Source: JAICWY01 sp964531205 (lineage in GTDB: Bacteria > Vulcanimicrobiota > Vulcanimicrobiia > Vulcanimicrobiales > Vulcanimicrobiaceae). From it: a stretch of 64,000 bases of DNA. Every line of letters starts with the position of its first letter. The first letter of the stretch is position 1. The notes under the pieces are model-generated. The model ran no database searches, was not told the origin of the DNA, and saw only the letters and a program-made list of their open reading frames with translations. The translations under genes and the position numbers were made by a program. The stretch is taken from positions 1 through 64,000 of the forward strand of contig CAZHGH010000005.1 of the NCBI GenBank assembly GCA_964531205.1, written 5' to 3'. Positions 53,608 through 61,999 of this stretch are shown one piece after another.

Positions 53608-54129
53608 CTATTGCAATCCCGGAAAACCGATTTTCGCGAGCGCTGCGTAGGCAACGACACCGGCCGCAGTTGACAAATTGATGCTTCGAACCGTTCCGGG
53701 ACGCTGCGGTATGCGAAGCGCGTGCGCCGGATCCGCATCGATGATGTGCTGCGGAAGTCCCTTGGTCTCTTTACCAAATACAAGCACATCGCCGGGCGCG
53801 AATTCCGCCTCAGTATAGATCCGCCGCGCACGCGTGGAGAGGTACCAGCGCTGCAGGTGCGCCGTTGCCGTTAAGAACGCCTCGAGTGACTCGTGTACCG
53901 CAACGCCCAAATGCTCCCAATAGTCGAGCCCGGCGCGTTTCAGGTCCCGGTCGTCGATGCGAAAGCCGAGCGGTTCGATCAGATGCAATTGCGCGCCGGT
54001 GGCAGCGCACAACCGAGCGACGTTACCGGTGTTCGGCGGAATCTCCGGTTCGACAAGTGCGATATGCAACGGAACGTCCGCGCGCACAACCGCTTCGGTG
54101 CGTTCTTGCGGCTGCGCTTTCTTACGCAT
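53608..54129 (-). CDS. trmL: tRNA (cytidine/uridine-34 2'-O)-methyltransferase
   Basis: 173 residues. SPOUT (trefoil-knot) methyltransferase acting on the wobble base of tRNA-Leu. IALVEPEIPPNTGNVARLCAATGAQLHLIEPLGF is the diagnostic N-terminus, LDYWEH the tRNA-related motif, and the knot lies in VLVFGKETKGLP and IPQRPGTVRSINLSTAAGVVAYAAL. The ATG at 54129 overlaps the C39 peptidase stop by 8 nt, so it is the last gene of the 58.7-53.6 kb run although its job seems unrelated. Confidence 0.92.
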   Translation of the reverse strand: MRKKAQPQERTEAVVRADVPLHIALVEPEIPPNTGNVARLCAATGAQLHLIEPLGFRIDDRDLKRAGLDYWEHLGVAVHESLEAFLTATAHLQRWYLSTRARRIYTEAEFAPGDVLVFGKETKGLPQHIIDADPAHALRIPQRPGTVRSINLSTAAGVVAYAALAKIGFPGLQ

Positions 54130-54988
54130 TGGCGATCGAAATAAAATCCAGACCGACCGGAGCGACCGCATACGCAACACCGTTGTTGCGCTGCCAAATC
54201 CGTTCGATAGCCGCACGCGGATAGACGACGCGCATATTGGGTGCGGCGGGATCGTTCACGGCGCAGTCGCCGTTCGCAGTGAAGCCGCACAAGACCACGA
54301 GATGTCCGTCCGAATGCTCGATGGGCGCACCCGGCAGTTCGTCGCCGCTCCAGCTGTACGAGATCGCTATGGGAATGCCGGCTTCAATGAAACGCTGCGC
54401 GTGATCGAGATTGCGCAGGTACACAACCGCAGCGCGCAGCCCCAGGCTGCCGCTGAACGCGACGTTGAACGACCAATTCCCCGTGCCGTTGTATGCGCGG
54501 TCGAAAACTGCGCGCGCCGTCGCTTGAACGTCGTAGTCCAATCCAAAATACGCATTGAGCATCGAGAGCGACGTCGGACTGCACCAGCCTCGCTCGCCTT
54601 CGACGACATACTGCGAACGAGCCGGTACGTCGAGGATGCGCGCATCGCCCAGATACGGCAGCGACGGCACGTTTCGCACCGGCGTCGCAAATGCGACGGC
54701 TTTAAACTCAACATTCAGTGCGCGAACTTCAATCCCGTCAAACGGTTGCGTGCTTCGAATGATGTCCGTATCGACGCGCACATCCTCGTGCTGCGGGCTA
54801 AACGACTGCCGCCCTTCCGCGGACCACTCGACGTAATTTAGCCACGGCGTCGCGGGCATTTGCGCCCGAAGCAGCCGAAACGCGATGCGTCCCGAGTCGC
54901 TGAACGTGTTCCAACTCAGGACACCCTCGCGCGCCGGTTCGAATGTTAGCGTTGCAAGATCGTCGACGCCGGTTTTTACCGCGAGCAA
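54122..54988 (-). CDS. C39-like peptidase family protein
   Basis: 288 residues from a TTG one base after the binding-protein stop; no signal peptide is visible with this start. An N-terminal beta-rich region (about 1-110) precedes a papain-like C39_2 domain. The catalytic Cys is in GERGWCSPTSLSMLNAYFG, the His in SDGHLVVLCGF and the Asp/Asn in NDPAAPNM. In place of a transporter-linked bacteriocin role, this subgroup (peptidase C39 family proteins) is thought to cleave peptides or wall material. The lack of a signal is odd given its link to a periplasmic binding protein; the start could be elsewhere within the upstream gene. Confidence 0.75.
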   Translation of the reverse strand: MLAVKTGVDDLATLTFEPAREGVLSWNTFSDSGRIAFRLLRAQMPATPWLNYVEWSAEGRQSFSPQHEDVRVDTDIIRSTQPFDGIEVRALNVEFKAVAFATPVRNVPSLPYLGDARILDVPARSQYVVEGERGWCSPTSLSMLNAYFGLDYDVQATARAVFDRAYNGTGNWSFNVAFSGSLGLRAAVVYLRNLDHAQRFIEAGIPIAISYSWSGDELPGAPIEHSDGHLVVLCGFTANGDCAVNDPAAPNMRVVYPRAAIERIWQRNNGVAYAVAPVGLDFISIANA

Positions 54989-54989
54989 T

Positions 54990-56618
54990 CTAAATCGACC
55001 ATTCCCAACAGTTCCACATGTCGGCGATATAGGCGGCCGGCTTGTAGTTTTTGATGTCCGTGTTGGTTGCGGTGTAAGCGTTTTCCCAATAGAAGAAGAC
55101 CGCGGGAACGTCTTTGTGAATCGCTTCTTCCTCACGCTGATAGAGCGCTTTGCGCTTTGCGTGATCGTACGTGAGCAGCGCGGCGTCGGAGGTTTGGTCG
55201 ACGACGGGGTCCTTTAGCCACGCGGTGTTGCCGCCGTGCGGCGGAATGTATTTGCTGTTCCAATTTCCCGAGTTGTCGGGATCCGGCGCATTTGTCGCGA
55301 CCGACCATTCGAGGTCGTACTTGCCTGTGTACAGCGGTCCGTCTTGCGCAAACAGCAGACTGGTCGGATAGTTCCGGATATCAATGGCAATGCCGATAGG
55401 CCGCAACGCGCTCTGGATCTGCACCTCTGCTTGATTGTTCGGCTGGTTATCGGTGTTTGTAGAAATCGAGAGCCGCAACGTCTGATCGCCCTTGTGCAAA
55501 ATGCCGTCCGGGCCCATCGTCCAACCGGCCTGCGCGAGCAATTGCTTTGCGTGCTGTGGATCGTAGGAGTAGCGCGGGATGTTCGGCGCAGCCCACCCTT
55601 GAGGAAAGATGTCGCTCACGGCAAGCTCGTTGTAGCCGTGATAAATCGTGTCGTTGATGCGCTTCCAATCGATAGCTTCGGCGATGGCCAAACGGACGCG
55701 AACATCGCGAAGCAGTGGACGCGATGTGTTCATCATCATGTGGCGCCAATATGCGATCAACCGGTGCGTGACGCGATACCCTTTGAGATCCGGAAGCTTC
55801 GGAATGTGCAGTTGGTCCACGTCGCCGTACACGTCGATCTCGTGCGTTTCCAGTTCGTTGAACAGGGTGTTGACGTTTGGAATCACTTTCCAAACGACTT
55901 CTTTGAGCTTCGGAGCGCCGCGGAAGTAGGTCGGATTCGGAACGAAGACCAGGCTCGCGCCGTGATTCCACTGCTTCAGGATATACGGACCGCTCGAGAG
56001 CGGATGCTGGTTGAATGCGACGCGATTGATGTCGGGGTATTTGGAAAGGATGTGTGCCGGCAAGGGCGGATACGCATTGCCGCCCATCGCGAAGAGTCCG
56101 AGGAGCGTGGAGTTCGGCTGTTTGAGATGAACGACGATCGTATAATCGTCCGGCGCTTGCGCCGATGCTATCGCATCCCAGCCGAACAGTGATTTCGTGT
56201 TGTTCGCCGGGTTGCGAACAGCGTTGTACGTAAAGATCCAATCTTTAGCAGTCAGCGGAACGCCGTCGGCCCACTTTGCGTCTTTGCGAAGATGGAAGGT
56301 GATCGTTTTACCGTCTTTACTAATGCCGCCGTTCTCATAGGACGGAACCTGAAGCGCTAGGTCCGGAATGAAATTCCCGTTATCGTCATATCGCATGAGG
56401 TACGAGAAGATCATCGCCGACGCTTCGTCGGTCGCCACCGTGTGACCAAATAGCGGATTGATGCTGTCGGGTTCGTCGGGTTCACCGAGCCGAATCACTC
56501 CCGGCTGCGTCCACGGATTATGGCCGCCGATCGCCGCAGGACCGCCGCCGCCTTTCGTACAGCCGGAAAAAACGAACGCGCACGTAAGTGCGAGCGCAGC
56601 GAAGCGCCGGAGATTCAT
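54990..56618 (-). CDS. Oligopeptide ABC transporter substrate-binding lipoprotein
   Basis: 542 residues. Lipoprotein signal ending in VFSGC (Cys near 19), then the family 5 solute-binding fold (DppA/OppA type): LGEPDEPDSINPLFGHT, ITFHLRKDAKWADGVPLTAKDWIFTY, SSGPYILKQW and VRLAIAEAIDWKRI. It binds di- or oligopeptides in the periplasm. No permease/ATPase genes follow, so the transporter is elsewhere. The gene overlaps the DgcN-like gene by 4 nt, which suggests that the bound peptide contains D-glutamate, as in L-Ala-D-Glu murein peptides. Confidence 0.88.
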   Translation of the reverse strand: MNLRRFAALALTCAFVFSGCTKGGGGPAAIGGHNPWTQPGVIRLGEPDEPDSINPLFGHTVATDEASAMIFSYLMRYDDNGNFIPDLALQVPSYENGGISKDGKTITFHLRKDAKWADGVPLTAKDWIFTYNAVRNPANNTKSLFGWDAIASAQAPDDYTIVVHLKQPNSTLLGLFAMGGNAYPPLPAHILSKYPDINRVAFNQHPLSSGPYILKQWNHGASLVFVPNPTYFRGAPKLKEVVWKVIPNVNTLFNELETHEIDVYGDVDQLHIPKLPDLKGYRVTHRLIAYWRHMMMNTSRPLLRDVRVRLAIAEAIDWKRINDTIYHGYNELAVSDIFPQGWAAPNIPRYSYDPQHAKQLLAQAGWTMGPDGILHKGDQTLRLSISTNTDNQPNNQAEVQIQSALRPIGIAIDIRNYPTSLLFAQDGPLYTGKYDLEWSVATNAPDPDNSGNWNSKYIPPHGGNTAWLKDPVVDQTSDAALLTYDHAKRKALYQREEEAIHKDVPAVFFYWENAYTATNTDIKNYKPAAYIADMWNCWEWSI

Positions 56619-57691
56619 GCAGTTACCTCAGCGGAGTTTGGAGTCGTTTTAACGAGATGCGGGGCGACTGCGGCCCAAAGCTCGTGCGGACCGAAACGAA
56701 CTACGTCATCTGCCGGGAGCGACGTTTCCGCCCGTGCGCGTTCGATTTCTTCGCGAGCGCGCTCTTCGGAAAGATCGCGCGTGTTGAGTGCGATACCGAC
56801 GACTTTCGCGGGCTTTACGGTTGCGCACAGCGCTTCGTATGCTCGGATCAGTTCGCGGTACGACAGCGTAGGCGTTTCGAAGACCTCGATGCGCGCGCGA
56901 TCCGGCTTCACGACAAGAATGAGCGCATCGGGCGCGGCGCCGTACATCAGTGCGAGAGTTACAGGCGCGTATGCGGGGTGATTGATACCGCCTTGGCCTT
57001 CGACCAAAATGCAGTCAGGATTGCGGCGCGCGGCTTCGAGGACGATCTGCTCCGTCGCGCCGGTTGCGAAATCCGAGATCACGCGATCGATGGCGATGCC
57101 CCATCCGGCGATCATGATTCCCGTTTGACCGGTTGGAACGAATTCCGCCGTGGTGCCGGCATCGCGTGCTGCGCGTGCGAGTTCCAGCATGACCGTCATC
57201 TTGCCGACTGCGCAATCGTTTCCGACCGCGAGTGCGATCGGTTGTTTGACGTTGTAGACGTCGCCGCTGAATAGCGGCACGTCGGGTGGTTCGCGTACGT
57301 CCCAAATGCGAACGTGATATTCGCTTGCCGCGGCGCTAAACTCCGCATCAACCGCGAGGATGTCATGCAGCCCGCTGACGATTTCCAACTGCGCTCGAAT
57401 TGCAGCGAGCACTTCCGCGCGCCAGTCCGGCGGCAGCTTTCCACCTTTCGGCGCGGTGCCGATGAGCAGCGACGTGGGCCTGTACGCTAAACCTTCAGCA
57501 ACACTCGCGACGATTGGCGCATCGTTGTGTAAATACGGGAGCACGTCGCGAACGCGTTTTCCGGCGCATTCGGGATCGACGACGGCGACGATTTCATCGT
57601 TCCCATACGCAATGACGCCGTGCGCGGTTTTGGCGTTGCCCGCAAAATGTCCGGGCGCGAGAATCAGATAACGCCGGCGCGGACTACGCAA
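56615..57691 (-). CDS. DUF1611 / DgcN-type protein (D-glutamate N-acetyltransferase-like)
   Basis: 358 residues. P-loop-like DUF1611 family: AVGNDCAVGKMTVMLEL (nucleotide-binding-like loop), EFVPTGQTGIMIAGWGIAIDRVISDF and ILVEGQGGINHPAYAPVTL are the family's conserved blocks. Members paired with an enolase-superfamily epimerase have been described as DgcN, which N-acetylates D-glutamate for later racemisation by DgcA. That exact pairing occurs here (epimerase gene overlapping by 8 nt). Function assigned by family and neighbour, not by residues alone. Confidence 0.8.
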   Translation of the reverse strand: MRSPRRRYLILAPGHFAGNAKTAHGVIAYGNDEIVAVVDPECAGKRVRDVLPYLHNDAPIVASVAEGLAYRPTSLLIGTAPKGGKLPPDWRAEVLAAIRAQLEIVSGLHDILAVDAEFSAAASEYHVRIWDVREPPDVPLFSGDVYNVKQPIALAVGNDCAVGKMTVMLELARAARDAGTTAEFVPTGQTGIMIAGWGIAIDRVISDFATGATEQIVLEAARRNPDCILVEGQGGINHPAYAPVTLALMYGAAPDALILVVKPDRARIEVFETPTLSYRELIRAYEALCATVKPAKVVGIALNTRDLSEERAREEIERARAETSLPADDVVRFGPHELWAAVAPHLVKTTPNSAEVTA

Positions 57692-58703
57692 CGCCGGCTT
57701 TCTCGCGAACGCCTAATCCGGGGCCGTCGGGCAGTACGATTTTCCCGCGCTCGTACGAGATGCCGGCAAACGGATCTTCTTTCGTCAGGAATGGTCCGTC
57801 GATATCGGCCCAGTCAACGAGAGGTGAAATCTGCGCAGCCGCGGTCGCCGAGATTTGGCTCTCCACCATGCAGCCCAACATGATCTTCATTCCGAGCGCG
57901 CGTGCCGTGTGTATCATTTTGACCGCGCCTCGAATACCGCCGGTCTTTACCAGTTTGACGTTGACGCCGTCGACGCAGCCGTAGAGCTTCGGCAGATCCT
58001 CGGCGACGAGTGAATCCTCGTCGGTGACGATCGGAATCTTCGAACGCTCTTTGATGTAGCGCAGTTGCTCCGGATGGCCGGCTTTAATCGGCTGCTCGCA
58101 AAATTCGATGTCGAAACGCTCCATCTCCGCGAGAACTTGAACCGCTTGTTCCGCCGTCCAGCCTTCGTTTGCATCGATGCGAATCGTGCCCGTATATTTG
58201 GAACGGATCAGCTCGATCGTCGCGACCTCTTCTTTCACGCTGCCCAGACCGAGTTTGACTTTCATGACCGGATGGTCGCCGATTTCGGCGACCTTACGAA
58301 GCGTCGTTTCCGGATCGCTGATGCCGATGGTAAACGACGTCACCGGCGTTTGCCCCGGATCCAACCCGAGCAAGCGATACAGCGGCTTGCCGCAATCTTT
58401 ACCGATGAGATCGTGCAGGGCGATGTCCAAACCGCAGCGCGCGGCCGGCGGTATGGCATTGGGAAGCAGATCGTCGAGCAGATACGGGTCGTCTCCGCGC
58501 AGCGGGTGATCGCGGTAATACGCGATCACGCTCGCGACGGATTCGTTGTAGCGCGGAATCGGGGCCGTTTCACCGAGGCCTTCGAGGCCATTCCAGGCGA
58601 GGCGGAAAACCGCGGTGCGCGCCACCTCTTCGGTGCCGCGGGCAATAGTAAACGGATGAACGAGCGGGAGCTCGAGCGTTTTGATGGACAGCTGTAGGGA
58701 CAT
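57684..58703 (-). CDS. Enolase-superfamily epimerase (L-Ala-D/L-Glu epimerase or DgcA-type racemase)
   Basis: 339 residues. MLE subgroup of the enolase superfamily. Acid/base lysine in K148-V-K150, metal ligands D178 (DANEGW), E203 (FCEQP) and D228 (TDED), opposite lysine K250 in VNVKLVKTGG, and C-terminal GCMVESQ. These are the hallmarks of dipeptide epimerases acting on L-Ala-D-Glu from murein, and of DgcA, the N-acetyl-D-glutamate racemase. Genes for DUF1611 and a peptide-binding protein follow on the same strand, so murein-peptide or D-Glu catabolism is the likely role. Confidence 0.85.
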   Translation of the reverse strand: MSLQLSIKTLELPLVHPFTIARGTEEVARTAVFRLAWNGLEGLGETAPIPRYNESVASVIAYYRDHPLRGDDPYLLDDLLPNAIPPAARCGLDIALHDLIGKDCGKPLYRLLGLDPGQTPVTSFTIGISDPETTLRKVAEIGDHPVMKVKLGLGSVKEEVATIELIRSKYTGTIRIDANEGWTAEQAVQVLAEMERFDIEFCEQPIKAGHPEQLRYIKERSKIPIVTDEDSLVAEDLPKLYGCVDGVNVKLVKTGGIRGAVKMIHTARALGMKIMLGCMVESQISATAAAQISPLVDWADIDGPFLTKEDPFAGISYERGKIVLPDGPGLGVREKAGVA

Positions 58704-58731
58704 GAAGCGGCGAGTTCGTTCGCCGGACGCG

Positions 58732-58989
58732 TTATTCTTCCAGCAGCCTACCGCTGTCCGCGTTGGTTTGTTCGAAGTCCGTGTCGCCTTGCAAATCGTC
58801 GCTGCGCGCGTTATCCCGGCGATCGTGGCTTATCGCCGAGTCCGCCGAGCCGCGATCGTCGAGCGGCTCACCGTCCGCGGTGCGCTGAATTTCGCCGCGC
58901 TCCGCAAGCTCGTGCTCTTCGCTTTCGAGCGTGCGACTTCCATAATCGCTTGGATGTCCTACGAGATCGCGGCGTTCTCGTTCGCTCAT
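58732..58989 (-). CDS. Small hydrophilic, charge-rich protein
   Basis: 85 residues, almost entirely polar: repeated Asp, Glu, Arg and Ser, no hydrophobic core, so probably disordered. The ATG has GAGGA about 9 nt upstream. It lies 28 nt upstream of the epimerase gene on the same strand. No family recognised; composition resembles small stress-related proteins. The opposite strand is also open here, so the call is tentative. Confidence 0.5.
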   Translation of the reverse strand: MSERERRDLVGHPSDYGSRTLESEEHELAERGEIQRTADGEPLDDRGSADSAISHDRRDNARSDDLQGDTDFEQTNADSGRLLEE

Positions 58990-59017
58990 ACTGCCATCCT
59001 CATGACATTAAGTTCGT

Positions 59018-59046
59018 CTGTCAAGACTTGACCGCAGTGGTAGAGT
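59018..59046 (+). promoter_or_regulatory. Promoter of the 6S RNA gene
   Basis: CTGTCA (59018-59023), a 17-nt spacer and TAGAGT (59041-59046), each matching 4 of 6 consensus bases. It predicts transcription start about 59053, exactly where the RNA's closing stem begins. Confidence 0.5.
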
Positions 59047-59052
59047 TTTAAA

Positions 59053-59238
59053 CGTCGACTGCGCATAGCGCGCACCGCACCATAGGTGCTGGACCAACGA
59101 GATAACCTAGGGAGCATAAGCTCCGGTCACGACAGCACGGCTTGGCCATTTTGGTTGCTGCGCTGGCGCCCGGGCCGCACCCACCTGCGAGAACGCAGGT
59201 TCAAAACCTCGTGCGGAAGACGCTACGTGCGGTTGACG
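59053..59238 (+). ncRNA. ssrS: Probable 6S RNA (RNA polymerase regulator)
   Basis: A 186-nt structured RNA in a 253-nt gap without a supported gene. Closing stem: CGTCGACTGCGCATAGCG (59053-59070) pairs with CGCTACGTGCGGTTGACG (59221-59238), 18 positions with one mismatch and three G-U pairs. After a 4x4 internal loop, CCGCAC/GTGCGG (59075-59080/59211-59216) continues it. A large central bubble follows, with hairpins ACCTGCG agaa CGCAGGT (59183-59200) on the 3' side and GGAGC ataa GCTCC (59111-59124) on the 5' side. A long terminal stem-loop is capped by CCATTTTGG. Size and layout match 6S RNA, which mimics an open promoter and binds sigma-70 holoenzyme in stationary phase. The G-U pairs hold only if the plus strand is transcribed. 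Confidence 0.68.
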
Positions 59239-59242
59239 ACCC

Positions 59243-61999
59243 TTAAATTTTCAAGCCTTCGCTGATGGCCTGCTCCTCCGAAAGCGTTTCGCCGCGCTGA
59301 AGCAAATCATTCAAACGCGTTTCTCCGAGCGCGTTCTGCAGCGTAGCGACTATCCAATTATATTCGCGCTTTTCCGTATCTTCGCGCGGGAGCGCGGCGC
59401 TGAACCCTTTATTCGTGTAGCCCAGCAGTAACGAGGCGCGTTCGTGATCTCCGCGTAATGCGGCCACGGCAGCCAAATGCTGAAGCGAACAGACGATCAA
59501 AACGGGTAACTGCACGTCGGCAGCGCGGCGCAGCGCTTCGTTTGCAAGCGAATGCGCCTCGTCGATATGACCCGAAGCAATAAGATATGCGGACAAATTC
59601 GCCAGCGCGAAACAGAGGGAAGAGATGTCGCGGCGGTTGCGATCTCTGGCGAGCACTTCGCGGCCAAGTTCGATCGCCCGCTGTAAGTTGCCGACGTAGA
59701 ATTCGCACTCGGCGGAATTCACGAGCACCACGCTGATCTGACGATCGTCGCCCTGCGCACGCGCCGCTGCAAGGATTTGATCGTACCGCTGCTGGGCAAG
59801 GGCGACGTCGCCGCCCCACATCGCGTTTCGCGCGAGTGACGACAACGTATAGTAGGCCCAGCGCTGTTCGCCGGCTTCTTTGAAATACTGCAGTGCGGCG
59901 TTGAGCTTTTCGTTTGCTTGAGTCAACGTTCCCAGACGCGTCAGCGCTTCACCTTGAGCGAGTACAGCACGCATCTCCCCCGAGCGGTCTTTCAGCGACT
60001 CGCAGAGTTCCCTCGCGCGCGTTGCTGAATCGAGCATCGTCGGCCATGAATGAAAAGTCATCGTGCTATGTGCGAGCCATAGCGCCGCAACGGTCTCGGG
60101 CGCAAGCATCTCGCGCTCGGCGAGTGCCGCCTCCAGGTACTTGCGTCCTTCGGTGGACGTGCCTATCTCAAGCCAATACGCCCACAACGCGGCTGCAAGT
60201 GCGGCGCCGGTCGCAATCTCGTTTTTTTCGGCAAGCGCCCAATCCAATGCGGCGCGGAAGTTGTCGATTTCCGCTTCTAGTGGCGGCAGCCAGGTTCGCG
60301 TCGGCGTCGTGCTCCACGCTTTTTCCGCGCGCTGTGCAGCTTTCAAAAAGAACTTCGCGTGTTGGGAACGCAACCGGTCCCGCTCGCCGCTGCCTTCCAA
60401 CTTTTCGGCTGCATATTGCCGCGTCGATTCGAGCAGCCGGTAACGAAGTTTCCCGGCGCTCGCTGCGGTTTCATTGATCTCCGCCACGACGAGTGACTTG
60501 TCCACCAGCGAAGTGAGCAGATCGAGGATCTCCCATGATTGCAAGTCGTCGTCGGCGCACACTGCCGTTGCCGCGTCCATCGTGAATCCGCCCGCGAAGA
60601 CAGCCACGCGGCGGAACAATGCCTGCTCCGCCGGCGCGAGCAAATCGTAACTCCAATCGATAAGCGCGCGCATCGTTTGCTGGCGGGGCAGCGCCGTACG
60701 GTTTCCACCGGTAAGAATGCGGAAACGCTCGTCCAAGCGCGCAAAAAGTTCTTCAATGTCTACCGCGCGTACGCGTGCTGCTGCGAGCTCGATCGCGAGC
60801 GCGATCCCGTCTAAGCGGCGGCAAATCTTCGCAACCGTAGCTTTGTTTGCGTCCGTGAGTTGGAACGAATCCGAAGCCGCATTCGCTCGATCCGCAAACA
60901 GCGTCACGGCGGCGTGCTCGTCCAGCGACGAAACGCGATGCACCGTTTCCCCGGCAATCTTCAGCGCTTCCCGGCTCGTCGCGAGCACGCGGATGTCCGG
61001 ACATCCGCGCAAGAGCTTTTCGATAATCTCCGCAGCCGGATCGACTAAGTGCTCGCAGTTGTCTATGATGAGCAGCGCATCTTTCGCGCGGAGGGCAGAG
61101 AGCAGCGCGTCGAACAACGGACGGTCCGGCGTGGCTTGCACGCCGAATAACGGCGCAAGTTCGTCCAGAATCAACGTACCGTCGGAGAGCGGCGCGAGCT
61201 CGATGAACCAGACACCCTCTTCGTGATGGTCGAGCAAATCCGCACCGACCTGCAACGCAAGACGCGTTTTGCCGACGCCGCCGGTGCCGACTAGCGTTAC
61301 GAGGCGATGCGTGTCAAGCAGCGATTTTACCGCATCGATTTCATCCTCGCGCCCAACGAACGACGTCAGTTGCAGCGGAAGATTGTTCGGCAGCGCGTCC
61401 AGCGAGCGGAGTGGGAAAAACTTTTGCGGCAGATCCGGCGCGATGAGTTGATAAACTTGTTCCGGCTGCGCGAGGTCTTTTAGCCGGTGCGATCCGAGAT
61501 CGCGTAAAGCCGTTTGTGCAGGCATCTCTCCTTGCGAGAGATCCGCAGCTGCGCCCGACACGAGAACTTGCCCGCCGTAACCAATTGCGAGCAGACGCGC
61601 GACGCGATTCACCGTCGGCCCGAAGTAATCTCCCTCGCGTTCTTCAGCGTGGCCTACGTGCACGGCCATGCGTACTTTCAAACCGTCTACGGCGGAGAAG
61701 TCTTCCTTGATGAGCGCGCGTTGCGCGTCACTCGCAGCGGCAATTGCGTGTGGTGCGGTTTTGAATGCAGCACAAAATGCGTCGCCCATGCGTTTGAACA
61801 CATAGCCGTCACGCGCCTCGATGCATCGTTGCAGGACGTCGTCGTGCCGCTCGATCGCGCGCGCCATCGCAGCGCGGTGCGTTTCCCAGCGCTGCGTGCT
61901 GCCTTCGATATCGGTGAACAAGAACGCGACGGTTCCGGTCGGTAATGCGCGGGTAGTCGTGGCAGCATTCGGTTGTTCCAGCACGCTTTCGCCTCTCAA
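59243..61999 (-). CDS. Class III adenylate cyclase-STAND ATPase-TPR protein, paralogue 2
   Basis: 918 residues; ATG overlapping the upstream gene's stop by 4 nt (ATGA). Cyclase domain (about 20-190) with D30, K69, D73, D124, N131 and R135, the complete adenylate-cyclase set. Then a STAND ATPase with Walker A GTGGVGKT and LLIIDNCEH, LATSREAL, a winged helix (PRQQTMRALIDWSYDLL) and C-terminal TPR-like helices. Ends without an HTH. Much closer to the protein at 61996 than to that at 48915, indicating a local duplication. Its 3' end abuts the 6S RNA gene. Confidence 0.88.
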   Translation of the reverse strand: MRGESVLEQPNAATTTRALPTGTVAFLFTDIEGSTQRWETHRAAMARAIERHDDVLQRCIEARDGYVFKRMGDAFCAAFKTAPHAIAAASDAQRALIKEDFSAVDGLKVRMAVHVGHAEEREGDYFGPTVNRVARLLAIGYGGQVLVSGAAADLSQGEMPAQTALRDLGSHRLKDLAQPEQVYQLIAPDLPQKFFPLRSLDALPNNLPLQLTSFVGREDEIDAVKSLLDTHRLVTLVGTGGVGKTRLALQVGADLLDHHEEGVWFIELAPLSDGTLILDELAPLFGVQATPDRPLFDALLSALRAKDALLIIDNCEHLVDPAAEIIEKLLRGCPDIRVLATSREALKIAGETVHRVSSLDEHAAVTLFADRANAASDSFQLTDANKATVAKICRRLDGIALAIELAAARVRAVDIEELFARLDERFRILTGGNRTALPRQQTMRALIDWSYDLLAPAEQALFRRVAVFAGGFTMDAATAVCADDDLQSWEILDLLTSLVDKSLVVAEINETAASAGKLRYRLLESTRQYAAEKLEGSGERDRLRSQHAKFFLKAAQRAEKAWSTTPTRTWLPPLEAEIDNFRAALDWALAEKNEIATGAALAAALWAYWLEIGTSTEGRKYLEAALAEREMLAPETVAALWLAHSTMTFHSWPTMLDSATRARELCESLKDRSGEMRAVLAQGEALTRLGTLTQANEKLNAALQYFKEAGEQRWAYYTLSSLARNAMWGGDVALAQQRYDQILAAARAQGDDRQISVVLVNSAECEFYVGNLQRAIELGREVLARDRNRRDISSLCFALANLSAYLIASGHIDEAHSLANEALRRAADVQLPVLIVCSLQHLAAVAALRGDHERASLLLGYTNKGFSAALPREDTEKREYNWIVATLQNALGETRLNDLLQRGETLSEEQAISEGLKI

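Noticed and set aside
58681..59031. 116-codon plus-strand frame opposite the small acidic protein
   Set aside because: Starts inside the epimerase gene, has no ribosome site, and ends inside the 6S promoter; the minus-strand frame has a better ribosome site.
59053..59238. SRP RNA, tmRNA, RNase P RNA or a riboswitch as the identity of the structured RNA
   Set aside because: No GGAAGCAGCC-type SRP loop, no tRNA-like ends, too short for RNase P, and no downstream plus-strand gene that a riboswitch could control.
59053..59238. Minus-strand transcription of the structured RNA
   Set aside because: Three closing-stem G-U pairs would become C-A mismatches, and no promoter is visible on that side.
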